Made by a program: the position numbers and the translations under genes. Positions 43,089 to 50,952 of a stretch of 64,000 bases of DNA are shown piece by piece (positions within the stretch are counted from its first letter, which is position 1; every line of letters starts with the position of its first letter). Source of the DNA: JAWMQL01 sp033283165 (GTDB taxonomy: Bacteria > Pseudomonadota > Gammaproteobacteria > Pseudomonadales > Halieaceae); contig JAWMQL010000001.1 in assembly GCA_033283165.1 (NCBI GenBank), positions 806,001-870,000 of the forward strand, in the 5' to 3' direction. The notes below the pieces were generated by a model. It was given only the letters and a program-made list of their open reading frames with translations, was not told where the DNA came from and did not search any database.

Positions 43089-43565
43089 ATGAGTTTTGAC
43101 GGACGTGAGCTGAGGAATGCCCTCGGGCGCTTCGCCACCGGGGTTTGCATTATTACCGCGGTGACCAGGGACCAACGGGCAGTCGGAATGACCGCAAATT
43201 CCTTTTCCTCTGTGTCCCTGGACCCGCCCCTGGTACTGTGGAACCTGCAGAGCGGATCCGAGGTGTACGAGGCGTTCGCCACCCCCGAAACCTTTGCGGT
43301 CAACGTGTTGACCCGGGAGCAGGAGGCGCTCTCGAGCCAGTACGCCCGCAAGGGCGACCACCTGCTGGACCCGGCGCACTTCCGGCTGGGCAGCAATGGT
43401 GCGCCCCTGATCAGGGATGCGCTGGTCAGCTTCGAGTGCGCCCTGGAGGCGACTCACGAGGGTGGAGATCACCTGATCATCGTCGGTCGGGTGCTTGATA
43501 TGCTGGCCCGGCCAGACGGCGAACCGCTGCTCTTTTACGCCGGGGCCTATCGCGAGCTGCACTGA
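43089..43565 (+). CDS. Flavin reductase-like FMN-binding protein
   Basis: 158 residues from the ATG at 43089 after AAGGAG. The split-barrel FMN site appears in LGRFATGVCIITA and VGMTANSFSSVSLDPPLV. The family (HpaC-type) supplies reduced flavin to two-component monooxygenases. A link to the LLM oxidoreductase at 40.6 kb is conceivable but not shown by the arrangement. The longer frame from 43047 is not needed. Confidence 0.85.
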   Translation: MSFDGRELRNALGRFATGVCIITAVTRDQRAVGMTANSFSSVSLDPPLVLWNLQSGSEVYEAFATPETFAVNVLTREQEALSSQYARKGDHLLDPAHFRLGSNGAPLIRDALVSFECALEATHEGGDHLIIVGRVLDMLARPDGEPLLFYAGAYRELH

Positions 43566-43629
43566 GGTCGCTCGCGGGCCGGGGCATTAAGCCGTATACT
43601 TTTCCCTTGCCCGATTACTCCATATCCCT

Positions 43630-44175
43630 ATGAAATTTTGCAGCAGCTGCGGCAGTACCGTTGAACTCAAGGTTCCCGAGGGGGACGATCGCCAGCGCTT
43701 TGTCTGCTCATCCTGCGAGCTTATCCACTACAGCAATCCCCGGGTAATCGTCGGCTGTGTGCCCGAGTACGAAGGGCGGGTGCTGCTGTGCAAGCGCGCC
43801 ATAGAGCCGCGCAAGAACTACTGGACCCTGCCAGCCGGCTTCATGGAAAACGGCGAAACCACAATCCAGGGCGCGGCCAGGGAGACCTGGGAAGAGGCCC
43901 GCGCCCGGGTCAGTTCACTGCAGCTGTACCGCGTGTTTGACGTGCCCTACATCAGCCAGGTCTACATGTTTTATCGCTGCCAGTTGGAAGCCGGTGAGTA
44001 CGGTGTCGGGCCGGAGAGCCTGGAAACCGCTCTCTATCGCCAGGAGGATATACCCTGGGATGAGATAGCGTTCCCGGTGGTACGTGAAACCCTGAAGGAA
44101 TTCTTCGAGGATATTCGCCACGGGCAATTCCCGGTGCGGGTATCGGCAATCGAATACAAACCCCGTCGCAAGTAA
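43630..44175 (+). CDS. Nudix hydrolase with N-terminal zinc ribbon
   Basis: 181 residues. The start is MKFCSSCGSTVE and the second knuckle CSSCELIHYSNPR, giving a four-cysteine zinc ribbon as in NudC-type NADH pyrophosphatases. The Nudix box is GFMENGETTIQGAARETWEEA, with the usual REUxEE core. Relatives cleave ADP-ribose or NADH-type substrates; which one cannot be read here. It precedes bcp by ten bases. Confidence 0.88.
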   Translation: MKFCSSCGSTVELKVPEGDDRQRFVCSSCELIHYSNPRVIVGCVPEYEGRVLLCKRAIEPRKNYWTLPAGFMENGETTIQGAARETWEEARARVSSLQLYRVFDVPYISQVYMFYRCQLEAGEYGVGPESLETALYRQEDIPWDEIAFPVVRETLKEFFEDIRHGQFPVRVSAIEYKPRRK

Positions 44176-44185
44176 GGAGAAAAAT

Positions 44186-44665
44186 ATGGCTTTTCCCAAA
44201 GTGGGCAACATGGCACCCGCGTTTACCCTGCAGGACCAGGACGGCAACAAGGTCAGCCTGAAGGATTTCAAGGGCAAGAAAAATGTGGTGTTGTACTTCT
44301 ATCCCAAGGCCATGACCCCCGGCTGCACGGTGCAGGCCTGCGGCATTCGCGACAGCAAAAAAGCCCTGGCCAAACTGGATACGGTAGTGCTGGGCGTGAG
44401 CCCCGACCCGGTGGCGCGCCTGGGCCGTTTTATCGAGAAGCAGGAGCTCAATTTCACGCTGTTGTCAGACGAGGATCACAAGATCACGGAAAAATACGGC
44501 GCCTGGGGGCTGAAGAAATTCATGGGACGGGAATTCATGGGGGTACTGCGAACGACCTTCATCATCGGCAAGGACGGGCGCCTCAAGCACGTGATGGACA
44601 AGGTCAACACCAAGAGCCATCACGATGACGTGATCGCGCTGATCAAGGAACTGGGCCTTGGGTAA
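44186..44665 (+). CDS. bcp: Thioredoxin-dependent thiol peroxidase (Bcp/PrxQ)
   Basis: 159-residue peroxiredoxin with the peroxidatic C47 in FYPKAMTPGCTVQAC and the resolving C52 five residues on, the atypical two-cysteine PrxQ arrangement. A ribosome site AAGGAGAAAAAT precedes the ATG. It reduces hydroperoxides with thioredoxin. Part of the Nudix-bcp-MBL run. Confidence 0.95.
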   Translation: MAFPKVGNMAPAFTLQDQDGNKVSLKDFKGKKNVVLYFYPKAMTPGCTVQACGIRDSKKALAKLDTVVLGVSPDPVARLGRFIEKQELNFTLLSDEDHKITEKYGAWGLKKFMGREFMGVLRTTFIIGKDGRLKHVMDKVNTKSHHDDVIALIKELGLG

Positions 44666-44671
44666 GCAGCT

Positions 44672-45763
44672 GTGATCAGCTACCTGTTCGAGGATACTCC
44701 GGAACCGGGTAGTCTGCGCGAACTGGCGCCGGGACTGTATTGGCTGCGTATGCCATTGCCCATGGCGCTGGATCACATCAATCTGTACCTGCTGGAAGAT
44801 GCAGACGGCTGGTGGGTGGTGGATACCGGGATCGCGCTTGGGCCCACAGAACAATTGTGGGAGGGCCTGATAGCGCGTGACCTGAGGGGTAAGCCGGTGA
44901 AGGCGGTGCTCTCCACCCATTGCCACCCGGATCATATCGGCATGGCGGGTTGGCTGTGCGAACGCTTCCAGGCGCCGTTTTACATGACCCGGGCAGAATA
45001 CTACAACGGCCTGGCTTTCACGCGCATGAGCCGCGAAGACTTCAGCTGGAGTTCGGAGCAACATATGCGCCAGACCGGTTTCCATCAGGTGGCGATTGAC
45101 CAGGCCCGGGAAAACTTTGGTGGCTATGGGGCCTATGTCAAACCGATGCCCACCGCCTTCCGGCGCCTGCGTGACGGCGATTCCCTGCTTATGGCAGGCC
45201 TGCGCTGGCGGGTCGTGGTGGGGCGGGGGCACTCACCCGAGCACGCCTGCCTGTATTGCGAGAGCCTGAATATTCTCATCTCGGGCGACCAGGTGATTCC
45301 GCGTATCACCTCCAATATCAGCGTGATGGGCAGTGAACCGGAAGCCAATCCCCTCAAGGAGTGGCTGGAGTCCCTGGAGCAACTGATCGACGTGATTCCC
45401 GGCGACGCCCTGGTGCTGCCGGCTCACAATGAGCCTTTCTACGGCCTGCACCACCGTTTGCGCTACCTGGTCGAACACCACGAGGAGCATCTGCTGGCCC
45501 TGGAAGAGGCCTGTGCGCGGAAGGCCAGCACGGCCCTGGAATTGCTGCCCACGCTGTTCAAGCGCAAGCTGGATGGAGACCAGATTGGTATGGCGGTGGG
45601 CGAATGCCTGGCACACCTGAACTACCTGCTGTTCCGGGGACAACTGGCGCGGGACCTGGATGAGCGGGGTGCCTACCGCTACCGATCGATCGACGACTCC
45701 CTGCCCAAGCGCCTGCGCAAGCAGTCACCGCAGCCCGACGAGGATGTTCCCCTACAGGTATAA
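44672..45763 (+). CDS. MBL-fold metallo-hydrolase
   Basis: 363 residues with the metallo-beta-lactamase signature STHCHPDHIGMAGWL (HxHxDH), GRGHSPEHACLY as the third metal site and LILISGDQVIPRITSN. The extra C-terminal helical part (ALEEACARKASTALELLPTL) is typical of MBL proteins with a winged-helix-like tail. The GTG at 44672 follows bcp by six bases. Substrate unknown; glyoxalase-like or thioesterase-like activities are both possible. Confidence 0.8.
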   Translation: MISYLFEDTPEPGSLRELAPGLYWLRMPLPMALDHINLYLLEDADGWWVVDTGIALGPTEQLWEGLIARDLRGKPVKAVLSTHCHPDHIGMAGWLCERFQAPFYMTRAEYYNGLAFTRMSREDFSWSSEQHMRQTGFHQVAIDQARENFGGYGAYVKPMPTAFRRLRDGDSLLMAGLRWRVVVGRGHSPEHACLYCESLNILISGDQVIPRITSNISVMGSEPEANPLKEWLESLEQLIDVIPGDALVLPAHNEPFYGLHHRLRYLVEHHEEHLLALEEACARKASTALELLPTLFKRKLDGDQIGMAVGECLAHLNYLLFRGQLARDLDERGAYRYRSIDDSLPKRLRKQSPQPDEDVPLQV

Positions 45764-45829
45764 TCCATACAAATCAATAAGATAGAATGCAAACCTAATG
45801 TTAGAACAAGCTTTAATAGGACGCTGTCG

Positions 45830-46594
45830 ATGGACTACCTGACGGTACCGGAAGCGCAGGCGCGCAGCGGTCTGCGGCTGGTTCTCACGGCGGGCGTACC
45901 GGGGCCCTGGGGAGAAAGCGCCAAGGCCATGATGGCCTACAAAGGGCTGGAATATCAGCCGGTGCAGCAACTCGGCGGCGGCGAGAACCCTGAGTTGCTG
46001 GATTGGACCGGCCAGACCTCCGCACCGGTACTGGTGACCGATGACAGGCCGCCGCTCAGTCACTGGCTCGACCTGCTGATGGCCCTGGAGGCGCTTCAGC
46101 CTGAACCTGCACTGCTGCCAGCGTCAGCGGCGGGCAGGGCGCAGGTGATCGGGCTCAGTGCCCTGATCGCCGGGGTGGATGGTTTCGGCTGGAACCGCCG
46201 GCTGCAGATGCTGGCGCCGATGATGAGCCTCGACTCGCCGCCGGATGCGATTGCCAGGATGGGCCGCAAATACGGCTGGTCGGAGGCAGCAACGGCCGCC
46301 GCGGAGGAACGCATACGGGATATTTGCGCCCACCTTGAGCAGCAGTTACTGGACCAGGCGGAGGCGGGCAATGAATACCTGGCGGGTGCGGTGCCCACCG
46401 CGGCTGATTTCTATTGGGCAAACTTTGCCGGCATGATCCGGCCCCTGCCGCCCGCGGACAACCCGATGCCGGAGTCGATGCGGGCAGTTTATGAAGCGGC
46501 GGAACCGGGGACGGCCGCCTGTCTCACCCCACGTTTGCTGGCGCACCGCGCTATGATGTACCAACGTCATATCCGCCTGCCACTGGACTTCTGA
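45830..46594 (+). CDS. Glutathione S-transferase-like protein
   Basis: 254 residues. The N-terminal part (LVLTAGVPGPWGESAKAMMAY, LDWTGQTSAPVLV) fits a divergent thioredoxin fold. The C-terminal helical domain has YLAGAVPTAADFYWANFAGM, the ordinary GST N-capping region with aspartate. No catalytic Ser/Cys/Tyr is obvious at the usual place. An AT-rich 65-base gap before it may contain its promoter. SnoaL-like and outer-membrane genes follow closely. Confidence 0.65.
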   Translation: MDYLTVPEAQARSGLRLVLTAGVPGPWGESAKAMMAYKGLEYQPVQQLGGGENPELLDWTGQTSAPVLVTDDRPPLSHWLDLLMALEALQPEPALLPASAAGRAQVIGLSALIAGVDGFGWNRRLQMLAPMMSLDSPPDAIARMGRKYGWSEAATAAAEERIRDICAHLEQQLLDQAEAGNEYLAGAVPTAADFYWANFAGMIRPLPPADNPMPESMRAVYEAAEPGTAACLTPRLLAHRAMMYQRHIRLPLDF

Positions 46595-46609
46595 CTTCGA
46601 GGAAACGAC

Positions 46610-47059
46610 ATGCTTTCACAACAGGAACTCTCCGACCGCTTTGAAATCCAGGACCTGGTGTTTCACTATGCCGAGTTGATCGACACTCGCCACTTCGACC
46701 AGTTGCGCGAGACGGTGTTCACCCCGGGGGCATTCATCGATTACAGCGTCTACGGCGGCTCAGTCGGCGACGTGGAGACGACTATCAGCTTTCTCAAGGA
46801 AGCGGTTACCCGCGAGATTTTCCCGAACTGCCAACACCTGAACGCCAATGTACAGGTGACCCTGAAAGGTGACAGCGCAACCGGCAGGGTGATGTGCTTC
46901 AATCCCATGGAAATGACCATCGGCGACTCTACCCAGACCTATATGCTGGGCCTGTGGTACCTGGATGAATACCTGCGTACGCCCGGGGGCTGGCGTATCG
47001 ATCGCCGGGTGGAAGAAAAATGCTGGAAGTTCAATACACCCGACTTCATGGACTTTTGA
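46610..47059 (+). CDS. SnoaL-like NTF2-superfamily protein
   Basis: 149-residue single-domain protein with the family pattern: helical start LSDRFEIQDLVFHYAELID, then TVFTPGAFIDYS and GWRIDRRVEEKCW. Members include steroid isomerases, scytalone dehydratase-like enzymes and many uncharacterised cone-shaped binders. No clear catalytic residues can be assigned. It starts 15 bases after the GST-like gene and is followed by an outer-membrane gene. Confidence 0.75.
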   Translation: MLSQQELSDRFEIQDLVFHYAELIDTRHFDQLRETVFTPGAFIDYSVYGGSVGDVETTISFLKEAVTREIFPNCQHLNANVQVTLKGDSATGRVMCFNPMEMTIGDSTQTYMLGLWYLDEYLRTPGGWRIDRRVEEKCWKFNTPDFMDF

Positions 47060-47093
47060 CCCGGGGCCCGACACGCACGGAGCAGGGCAATCC

Positions 47094-47996
47094 GTGAGCG
47101 GTACGCTTCGCAACTGTCTCGCCGGGCTGCTTTCAGGCCTGACCACGGCAGCGGCGACGGCGCAGGACCTGGAGCCGCGCAGCTACACCAATGTTCCGGT
47201 AGATCTCAATTTCCTGCTGCTGGGTGCGGTTCACTCCGAGGGTGACCTGGCTCCCACCCCGTCCACCCCCCTGCGCGATGCGGAACTGGATATCGACTCC
47301 CTGGTGGCGGCCTATGCCCGGACCTTCGCGCTGGCCGGCAGTTCAGCCAAGTTCGCCGTGTCCGCAACGAGACTCTGCTGGGAGGGTTCAGCGCTGTTCG
47401 ACAGGGAGCCGGTCACCGGCGGGCGCTGTGAGTACGGGGATCCGGAGGCCCGCCTGACCTGGAATTTTTACGGTGCCCCGGCGCTGCAACTGGAAAATTT
47501 CGGTCAATGGGACCGGGGGCTCGTTGTCGGTACCAGCCTGCAGGTCTCGGCGCCCTGGGGTAGCTACGACAGTGAGCATTTAATCAATGGCGGCACCAAT
47601 CGCTGGATGGTCCGCCCCGGCCTGGGGATGACCCTGCGGCAACGGCAGTGGCAGTTCGAGCTGATGGGCTCGATCAAGCTGTTCCAGGACAATGACGATT
47701 ATTTTGGCGGTGTGCGGCTGGAGCAGGAGCCCCTGTACTCGCTGCAGGGGCACGTAATCTACAATTTCCCACGCGGGCGCTGGCTGTCCCTGAACGCGAA
47801 CTACTACTGGGGCGGGGAAACAAGCCGGGACGGCATCGAACAGGAAGACCAGGTCAAAAATTCCCGCTGGGGTATGACCCTGGGGCAGCCGCTCAACCTG
47901 CGGCACAGCCTGAAACTGTATGCCAGTACCGGCGTATGGACCCGGGCCGGCACCGACTTCGATACCCTGGGCATTGCCTGGCAGTATCTGTACTGA
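47094..47996 (+). CDS. Outer-membrane beta-barrel protein (phenol MetA-type transporter family)
   Basis: 300 residues from the GTG at 47094, with a signal peptide ending around ATAQDLEPRSYTN. Alternating hydrophobic strands and aromatic girdles (LSLNANYYWGGETS, WQFELMGSIKLF) end in WQYLY, an aromatic C-terminus that suits outer-membrane insertion. I recall RSYTNVPVGLNFL as a start of the MetA-pathway phenol-degradation family, which transports or senses hydrophobic compounds. Probably cotranscribed with the GST-like and SnoaL-like genes. Confidence 0.7.
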   Translation: MSGTLRNCLAGLLSGLTTAAATAQDLEPRSYTNVPVDLNFLLLGAVHSEGDLAPTPSTPLRDAELDIDSLVAAYARTFALAGSSAKFAVSATRLCWEGSALFDREPVTGGRCEYGDPEARLTWNFYGAPALQLENFGQWDRGLVVGTSLQVSAPWGSYDSEHLINGGTNRWMVRPGLGMTLRQRQWQFELMGSIKLFQDNDDYFGGVRLEQEPLYSLQGHVIYNFPRGRWLSLNANYYWGGETSRDGIEQEDQVKNSRWGMTLGQPLNLRHSLKLYASTGVWTRAGTDFDTLGIAWQYLY

Positions 47997-48010
47997 GTAC
48001 TTCGGGGTGC

Positions 48011-48050
48011 GCGGGCCGCCCCCTCGTGGGCCGCCCTTTCGTGGGCCGCC
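48011..48050. repeat. 15-bp tandem repeat between convergent genes
   Basis: GCGGGCCGCCCCCTC (48011-48025), GTGGGCCGCCCTTTC (48026-48040) and the partial GTGGGCCGCC (48041-48050) form about 2.7 copies of a GC-rich unit between the outer-membrane gene and the convergent acyl-CoA synthetase gene. No T tract, so not a classical terminator. Confidence 0.75.
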
Positions 48051-48054
48051 AGAC

Positions 48055-49758
48055 CTAGCCCCGGGCTTTCAGCCACTGCTCGCGTATGGCTTTTTTGAGC
48101 ACCTTTCCGGAAGCATTTTTCTGCAGCGGCTCCGTTTTTACTTCAAGGTGGGTGGGCACCTTGAAGGCCGCCAACTGCCCGCCGACGTGGGCCAGGATTT
48201 CCTCCTTGTCGATGCCCTCGTCGGCGTACACTGACGCGGCCAGTTCCTCACCCCACTTGTCGTGGGGCACACCGAATACCGCTGCCTCGTGTACCGCGGG
48301 GTGGGTCAGCAGGGCGCCCTCGACCTCGATCGGGTAAATATTCTCGCCGCCGCGGATGACCATATCCTTCTTGCGGTCCACCACGAACAGGAAGCCGTTT
48401 TCATCCAGGTAGCCGATGTCACCGGTGGCGACCCAGCCATCCACAAAGGTGTCGGCGCTGGCCTCGGGAAGGTTCCAGTACTGCGTCACGTTGGTGGGGC
48501 TGCGCACATAGAGCTCGCCGGTTTCCCCGCGCGGCAGATCGCGCCCCGCGTCGTCGACGGTCTTGACTTCCACCACCGGCGACAATGTGCCCGCCGCCTG
48601 CGGCATCAGCCGCCAGGCCTCACCGGTGCAATTGGAGCAGGTGGCGTTGGTCTCGGTCATGCCGTAACCCGTTCCCGGGTACGCGTCGGGCAGGCTCTTG
48701 TAAATCAGGTCCTTGAGATGGGGCGGGCAGGCCGCGCCCCCGGCGCCCACGGAAAACAGGCTGGAGGTGTCCGTTTCGGCAAATCGCGGCGACTCCAGCA
48801 ATGCCATGGTCATGGTGGGCACGCCGGTGAACACGGAAATGCGCTCGCGCTCGATGATTTTCAGGGCTTCCTCCGGGTCCCACTTGTACATGATGCTGAT
48901 CTTGCGGCCGCCGCGGAGGTTGAGCAGAAAGACGGAATAGCAGCCCGATACGTGAAACAGGGGCACGGTGAGCAGGGTGGCCGGCTCGTATTCGCTGGCC
49001 ATCATCTTGCCGACGACCTCGGGGTTGGCCATGGCTGAGATATAGCCGTGCACCTCGAAATTCATCACCGCCTGGCAGACCGCGAAATGGGTAGACACAG
49101 CGCCCTTCGGGTTGCCGGTGGTCCCGGAAGTGTACATGATCATGGCCAGGTCGCCGGAGCTGATGTCCACGTCGGGCATGGTCGCCGGGGCCTGTTGGGT
49201 GCTCTCCCAGGTGGCGACGCGGGGATTGTCGGTCTCCCGCTCCGATCGCGCCACTATTGCCCGGCAATTCATGGCTTCCAGTCGGTCGGCGACCAGGTCC
49301 GCGCGCTGCTGGTCGCAGAATACCAGGACGGCACCCGCGTCGCTGAGGGCGTATTCCAGTTCCTCTGCCTGGCCCCAGCTGTTGAGGGGCACCACGATGG
49401 CGCCAATGGAAACAATCGCGGTAAAAGCCATCATCCACTCGGGCATGTTGCGCATGGCGATGGCGACCCGATCGCCCTTGTGAATGCCGTGATGATCCAC
49501 CAGGTGCTTGGCCAGGCGGTCAACAGCAGCGAAAAACTGGTCGAAGCTGTAGCGCTCATCCTGGAAAGTCAGAAAAACCCTGGCACCGTGCTGGCGCCCC
49601 TCGGCAAGGGCGTCACGCAGGGTGGCCGGCGCGTTTTTGTAGACTTTGAGCTCCACACCGTTGATCTGTCGTTGCTCGATTTCGAACGGGGCGCCCGGCC
49701 CCGTCAACTGCTGCTGCGCCTCAGCCAGTTTCCGCACAATGTCCTGCACCGCTTTCAT
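48055..49758 (-). CDS. Acyl-CoA synthetase (AMP-forming)
   Basis: 567-residue ANL-superfamily adenylate-forming enzyme. The P-loop is MYTSGTTGNPKGAVSTH, the A5 motif is GYGMTETNAT, the A7/A8 hinge reads GWVATGDIGYLDENGFLFVV and DRKKDMVIRGGENIYPIEVE, and the catalytic lysine is in NASGKVLKK. Activates a carboxylic acid to its CoA thioester; acid not known. The MarR-type gene lies 16 bases upstream and is probably cotranscribed, with an acyl or aromatic ligand as a likely signal. Confidence 0.9.
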   Translation of the reverse strand: MKAVQDIVRKLAEAQQQLTGPGAPFEIEQRQINGVELKVYKNAPATLRDALAEGRQHGARVFLTFQDERYSFDQFFAAVDRLAKHLVDHHGIHKGDRVAIAMRNMPEWMMAFTAIVSIGAIVVPLNSWGQAEELEYALSDAGAVLVFCDQQRADLVADRLEAMNCRAIVARSERETDNPRVATWESTQQAPATMPDVDISSGDLAMIMYTSGTTGNPKGAVSTHFAVCQAVMNFEVHGYISAMANPEVVGKMMASEYEPATLLTVPLFHVSGCYSVFLLNLRGGRKISIMYKWDPEEALKIIERERISVFTGVPTMTMALLESPRFAETDTSSLFSVGAGGAACPPHLKDLIYKSLPDAYPGTGYGMTETNATCSNCTGEAWRLMPQAAGTLSPVVEVKTVDDAGRDLPRGETGELYVRSPTNVTQYWNLPEASADTFVDGWVATGDIGYLDENGFLFVVDRKKDMVIRGGENIYPIEVEGALLTHPAVHEAAVFGVPHDKWGEELAASVYADEGIDKEEILAHVGGQLAAFKVPTHLEVKTEPLQKNASGKVLKKAIREQWLKARG

Positions 49759-49774
49759 ACTTCGAATTTACCCT

Positions 49775-50281
49775 CTACTTTTTGTCCGGGTCCGCCCAGG
49801 ACTCCGGCAAATATTCCAGTTCCAGCTTGCTCACGGCCTCACGCAACTTCTCCTCCAGCTCATCGAGTTGCTGCTCACCGATCTTGCTGGCGTAGTAGGC
49901 GCGGACCTCGTCGACTATTTTCAGGCTATCGGCGGCGAGTTGCACGCCTTTCTCGGTCAGACGGATTTCCCGTGCACGCTTGTCGACGCTGTCGACATCG
50001 CGGATGACGTAGCCCATACGCTCCAGCTCCTTGAGCATTTTACCCATGGCCTGCTGGGTCACCTGGGCCCGTTCGGCCAGTTCGGTCACCCGCACCGCCC
50101 CCATACCCAGGTTGGCGAATACCGAACTGTGGGCGGGTCGGATTTCGGGATAGCCGGCCTCCGCCAGCTTGGCCCAGATCCGGCGCTCGAAGTCTCGCTG
50201 GAACTCACGTAACAGGCGGGAGAGGTTGTTCGACAACCTGTAGGCGAGTCTCTGGTTCTGTTCTGAAGTCGTGTTGCTCAA
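49775..50281 (-). CDS. MarR-family transcriptional regulator
   Basis: 168 residues from the TTG at 50281, preceded by AGGAG. The winged helix-turn-helix reads AVRVTELAERAQVTQQAMGKM, then LERMGYVIRDVDSVDKRAREI with the wing, and a long C-terminal dimer helix. It is followed by the acyl-CoA synthetase gene, which it probably controls. A direct repeat AAGTGTA at 50323 and 50341 just upstream could be part of its operator, though MarR sites are usually palindromic. Confidence 0.85.
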   Translation of the reverse strand: MSNTTSEQNQRLAYRLSNNLSRLLREFQRDFERRIWAKLAEAGYPEIRPAHSSVFANLGMGAVRVTELAERAQVTQQAMGKMLKELERMGYVIRDVDSVDKRAREIRLTEKGVQLAADSLKIVDEVRAYYASKIGEQQLDELEEKLREAVSKLELEYLPESWADPDKK

Positions 50282-50385
50282 TGCGGGCTCCTGTCGCCTG
50301 CTGGCGATCTCTTATTGGAGTAAAGTGTACCTCTGCGAGTAAGTGTAGGACATCTGTGAACAAGTTTTAGTTTCCTTATTGCCAT

Positions 50386-50494
50386 CCAGTTGTATCCGGT
50401 TTTCTGCCCGGGGAGCGTGCCTGGCTGGACCGGCTGTTGGGCAAACTCGGCAGCCTGGATTCCTTCAGCCTGGTGAACCGGGAGGCCGGGCAAC
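50386..50494 (+). pseudogene. Exonuclease III/Crc-family remnant
   Basis: One frame reads VSGFLPGERAWLDRLLGKLG and then SLDSFSLVNREAGQ. This matches my memory of the C-terminal region of ExoIII-type proteins (FLPEERAWLDRLL, VDxFRLVNPE) and of Crc (GFLAPERAWM). The usual next block (YSWW) is replaced by the 15-bp tandem repeat, and nothing similar precedes it. So about 35 codons of a gene of about 260 remain. The match is from pattern memory and should be tested by a search. Confidence 0.55.
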
Positions 50495-50539
50495 GGGCTG
50501 CCGGACCACGGGCTGCCGGACCACGGATTGCCGGGCCAC
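50480..50539. repeat. 15-bp tandem repeat upstream of yajC
   Basis: Four units: GGGAGGCCGGGCAAC (50480-50494, degenerate), GGGCTGCCGGACCAC (50495-50509), the same again (50510-50524) and GGATTGCCGGGCCAC (50525-50539). It sits at the end of the nuclease remnant and about 70 bases before yajC. Confidence 0.85.
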
Positions 50540-50606
50540 GGCTTCTGCTGTACATTAGCCGGCGTTTTCTCGCCCCCGCCGGGGCCGCAACAAAAAGGTT
50601 ACCAAC

Positions 50607-50945
50607 ATGGATTTCTTTATCGCCAGCGCCCACGCCCAGTCCGGCCAGCCACCCCAGGGGGGCGAGCTGTTCCAGATCGTTTTCCTGGTGGGCCTGTTCG
50701 TGCTGTTTTATTTCATCGCCATTCGCCCCCAGCGCAAGCGCCAGAAGGAGCACCAGGAAATGGTGAGCAAGCTGAGCAAGGGCGATGAGGTGGTCACCAG
50801 CTCGGGCATCCTGGGCAAGATCACCGCACTCGATGAGCACTACATGGTCCTGAACGTGGCCAATAATGTGGACATGAAGTTCCAGCGGGTACACGTTCAC
50901 GCCGTTCTGCCCAAGGGCACCCTGAAGTCCATCGCCGCTTCCTAG
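50607..50945 (+). CDS. yajC: Sec translocon accessory protein YajC
   Basis: 112-residue inner-membrane protein that associates with SecDF. One membrane segment (FQIVFLVGLFVLFYFIAI) is followed by RPQRKRQKEHQEMVSKLSKG and GDEVVTSSGILGKITAL, the family core. YajC is usually found as tgt-yajC-secD-secF; here dcyD follows eight bases later and no sec gene is near. It may be a translocated or second copy. Confidence 0.95.
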   Translation: MDFFIASAHAQSGQPPQGGELFQIVFLVGLFVLFYFIAIRPQRKRQKEHQEMVSKLSKGDEVVTSSGILGKITALDEHYMVLNVANNVDMKFQRVHVHAVLPKGTLKSIAAS

Positions 50946-50952
50946 GAGACGC

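Larger units (their letters stand above)
50282..50606. other. Gap between marR and yajC
   Basis: About 325 bases. From left to right it holds the AAGTGTA direct repeat (50323-50329, 50341-50347), a nuclease-like gene remnant, a run of 15-bp tandem repeats and the yajC ribosome site. I see no convincing terminator or strong promoter. Confidence 0.5.
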
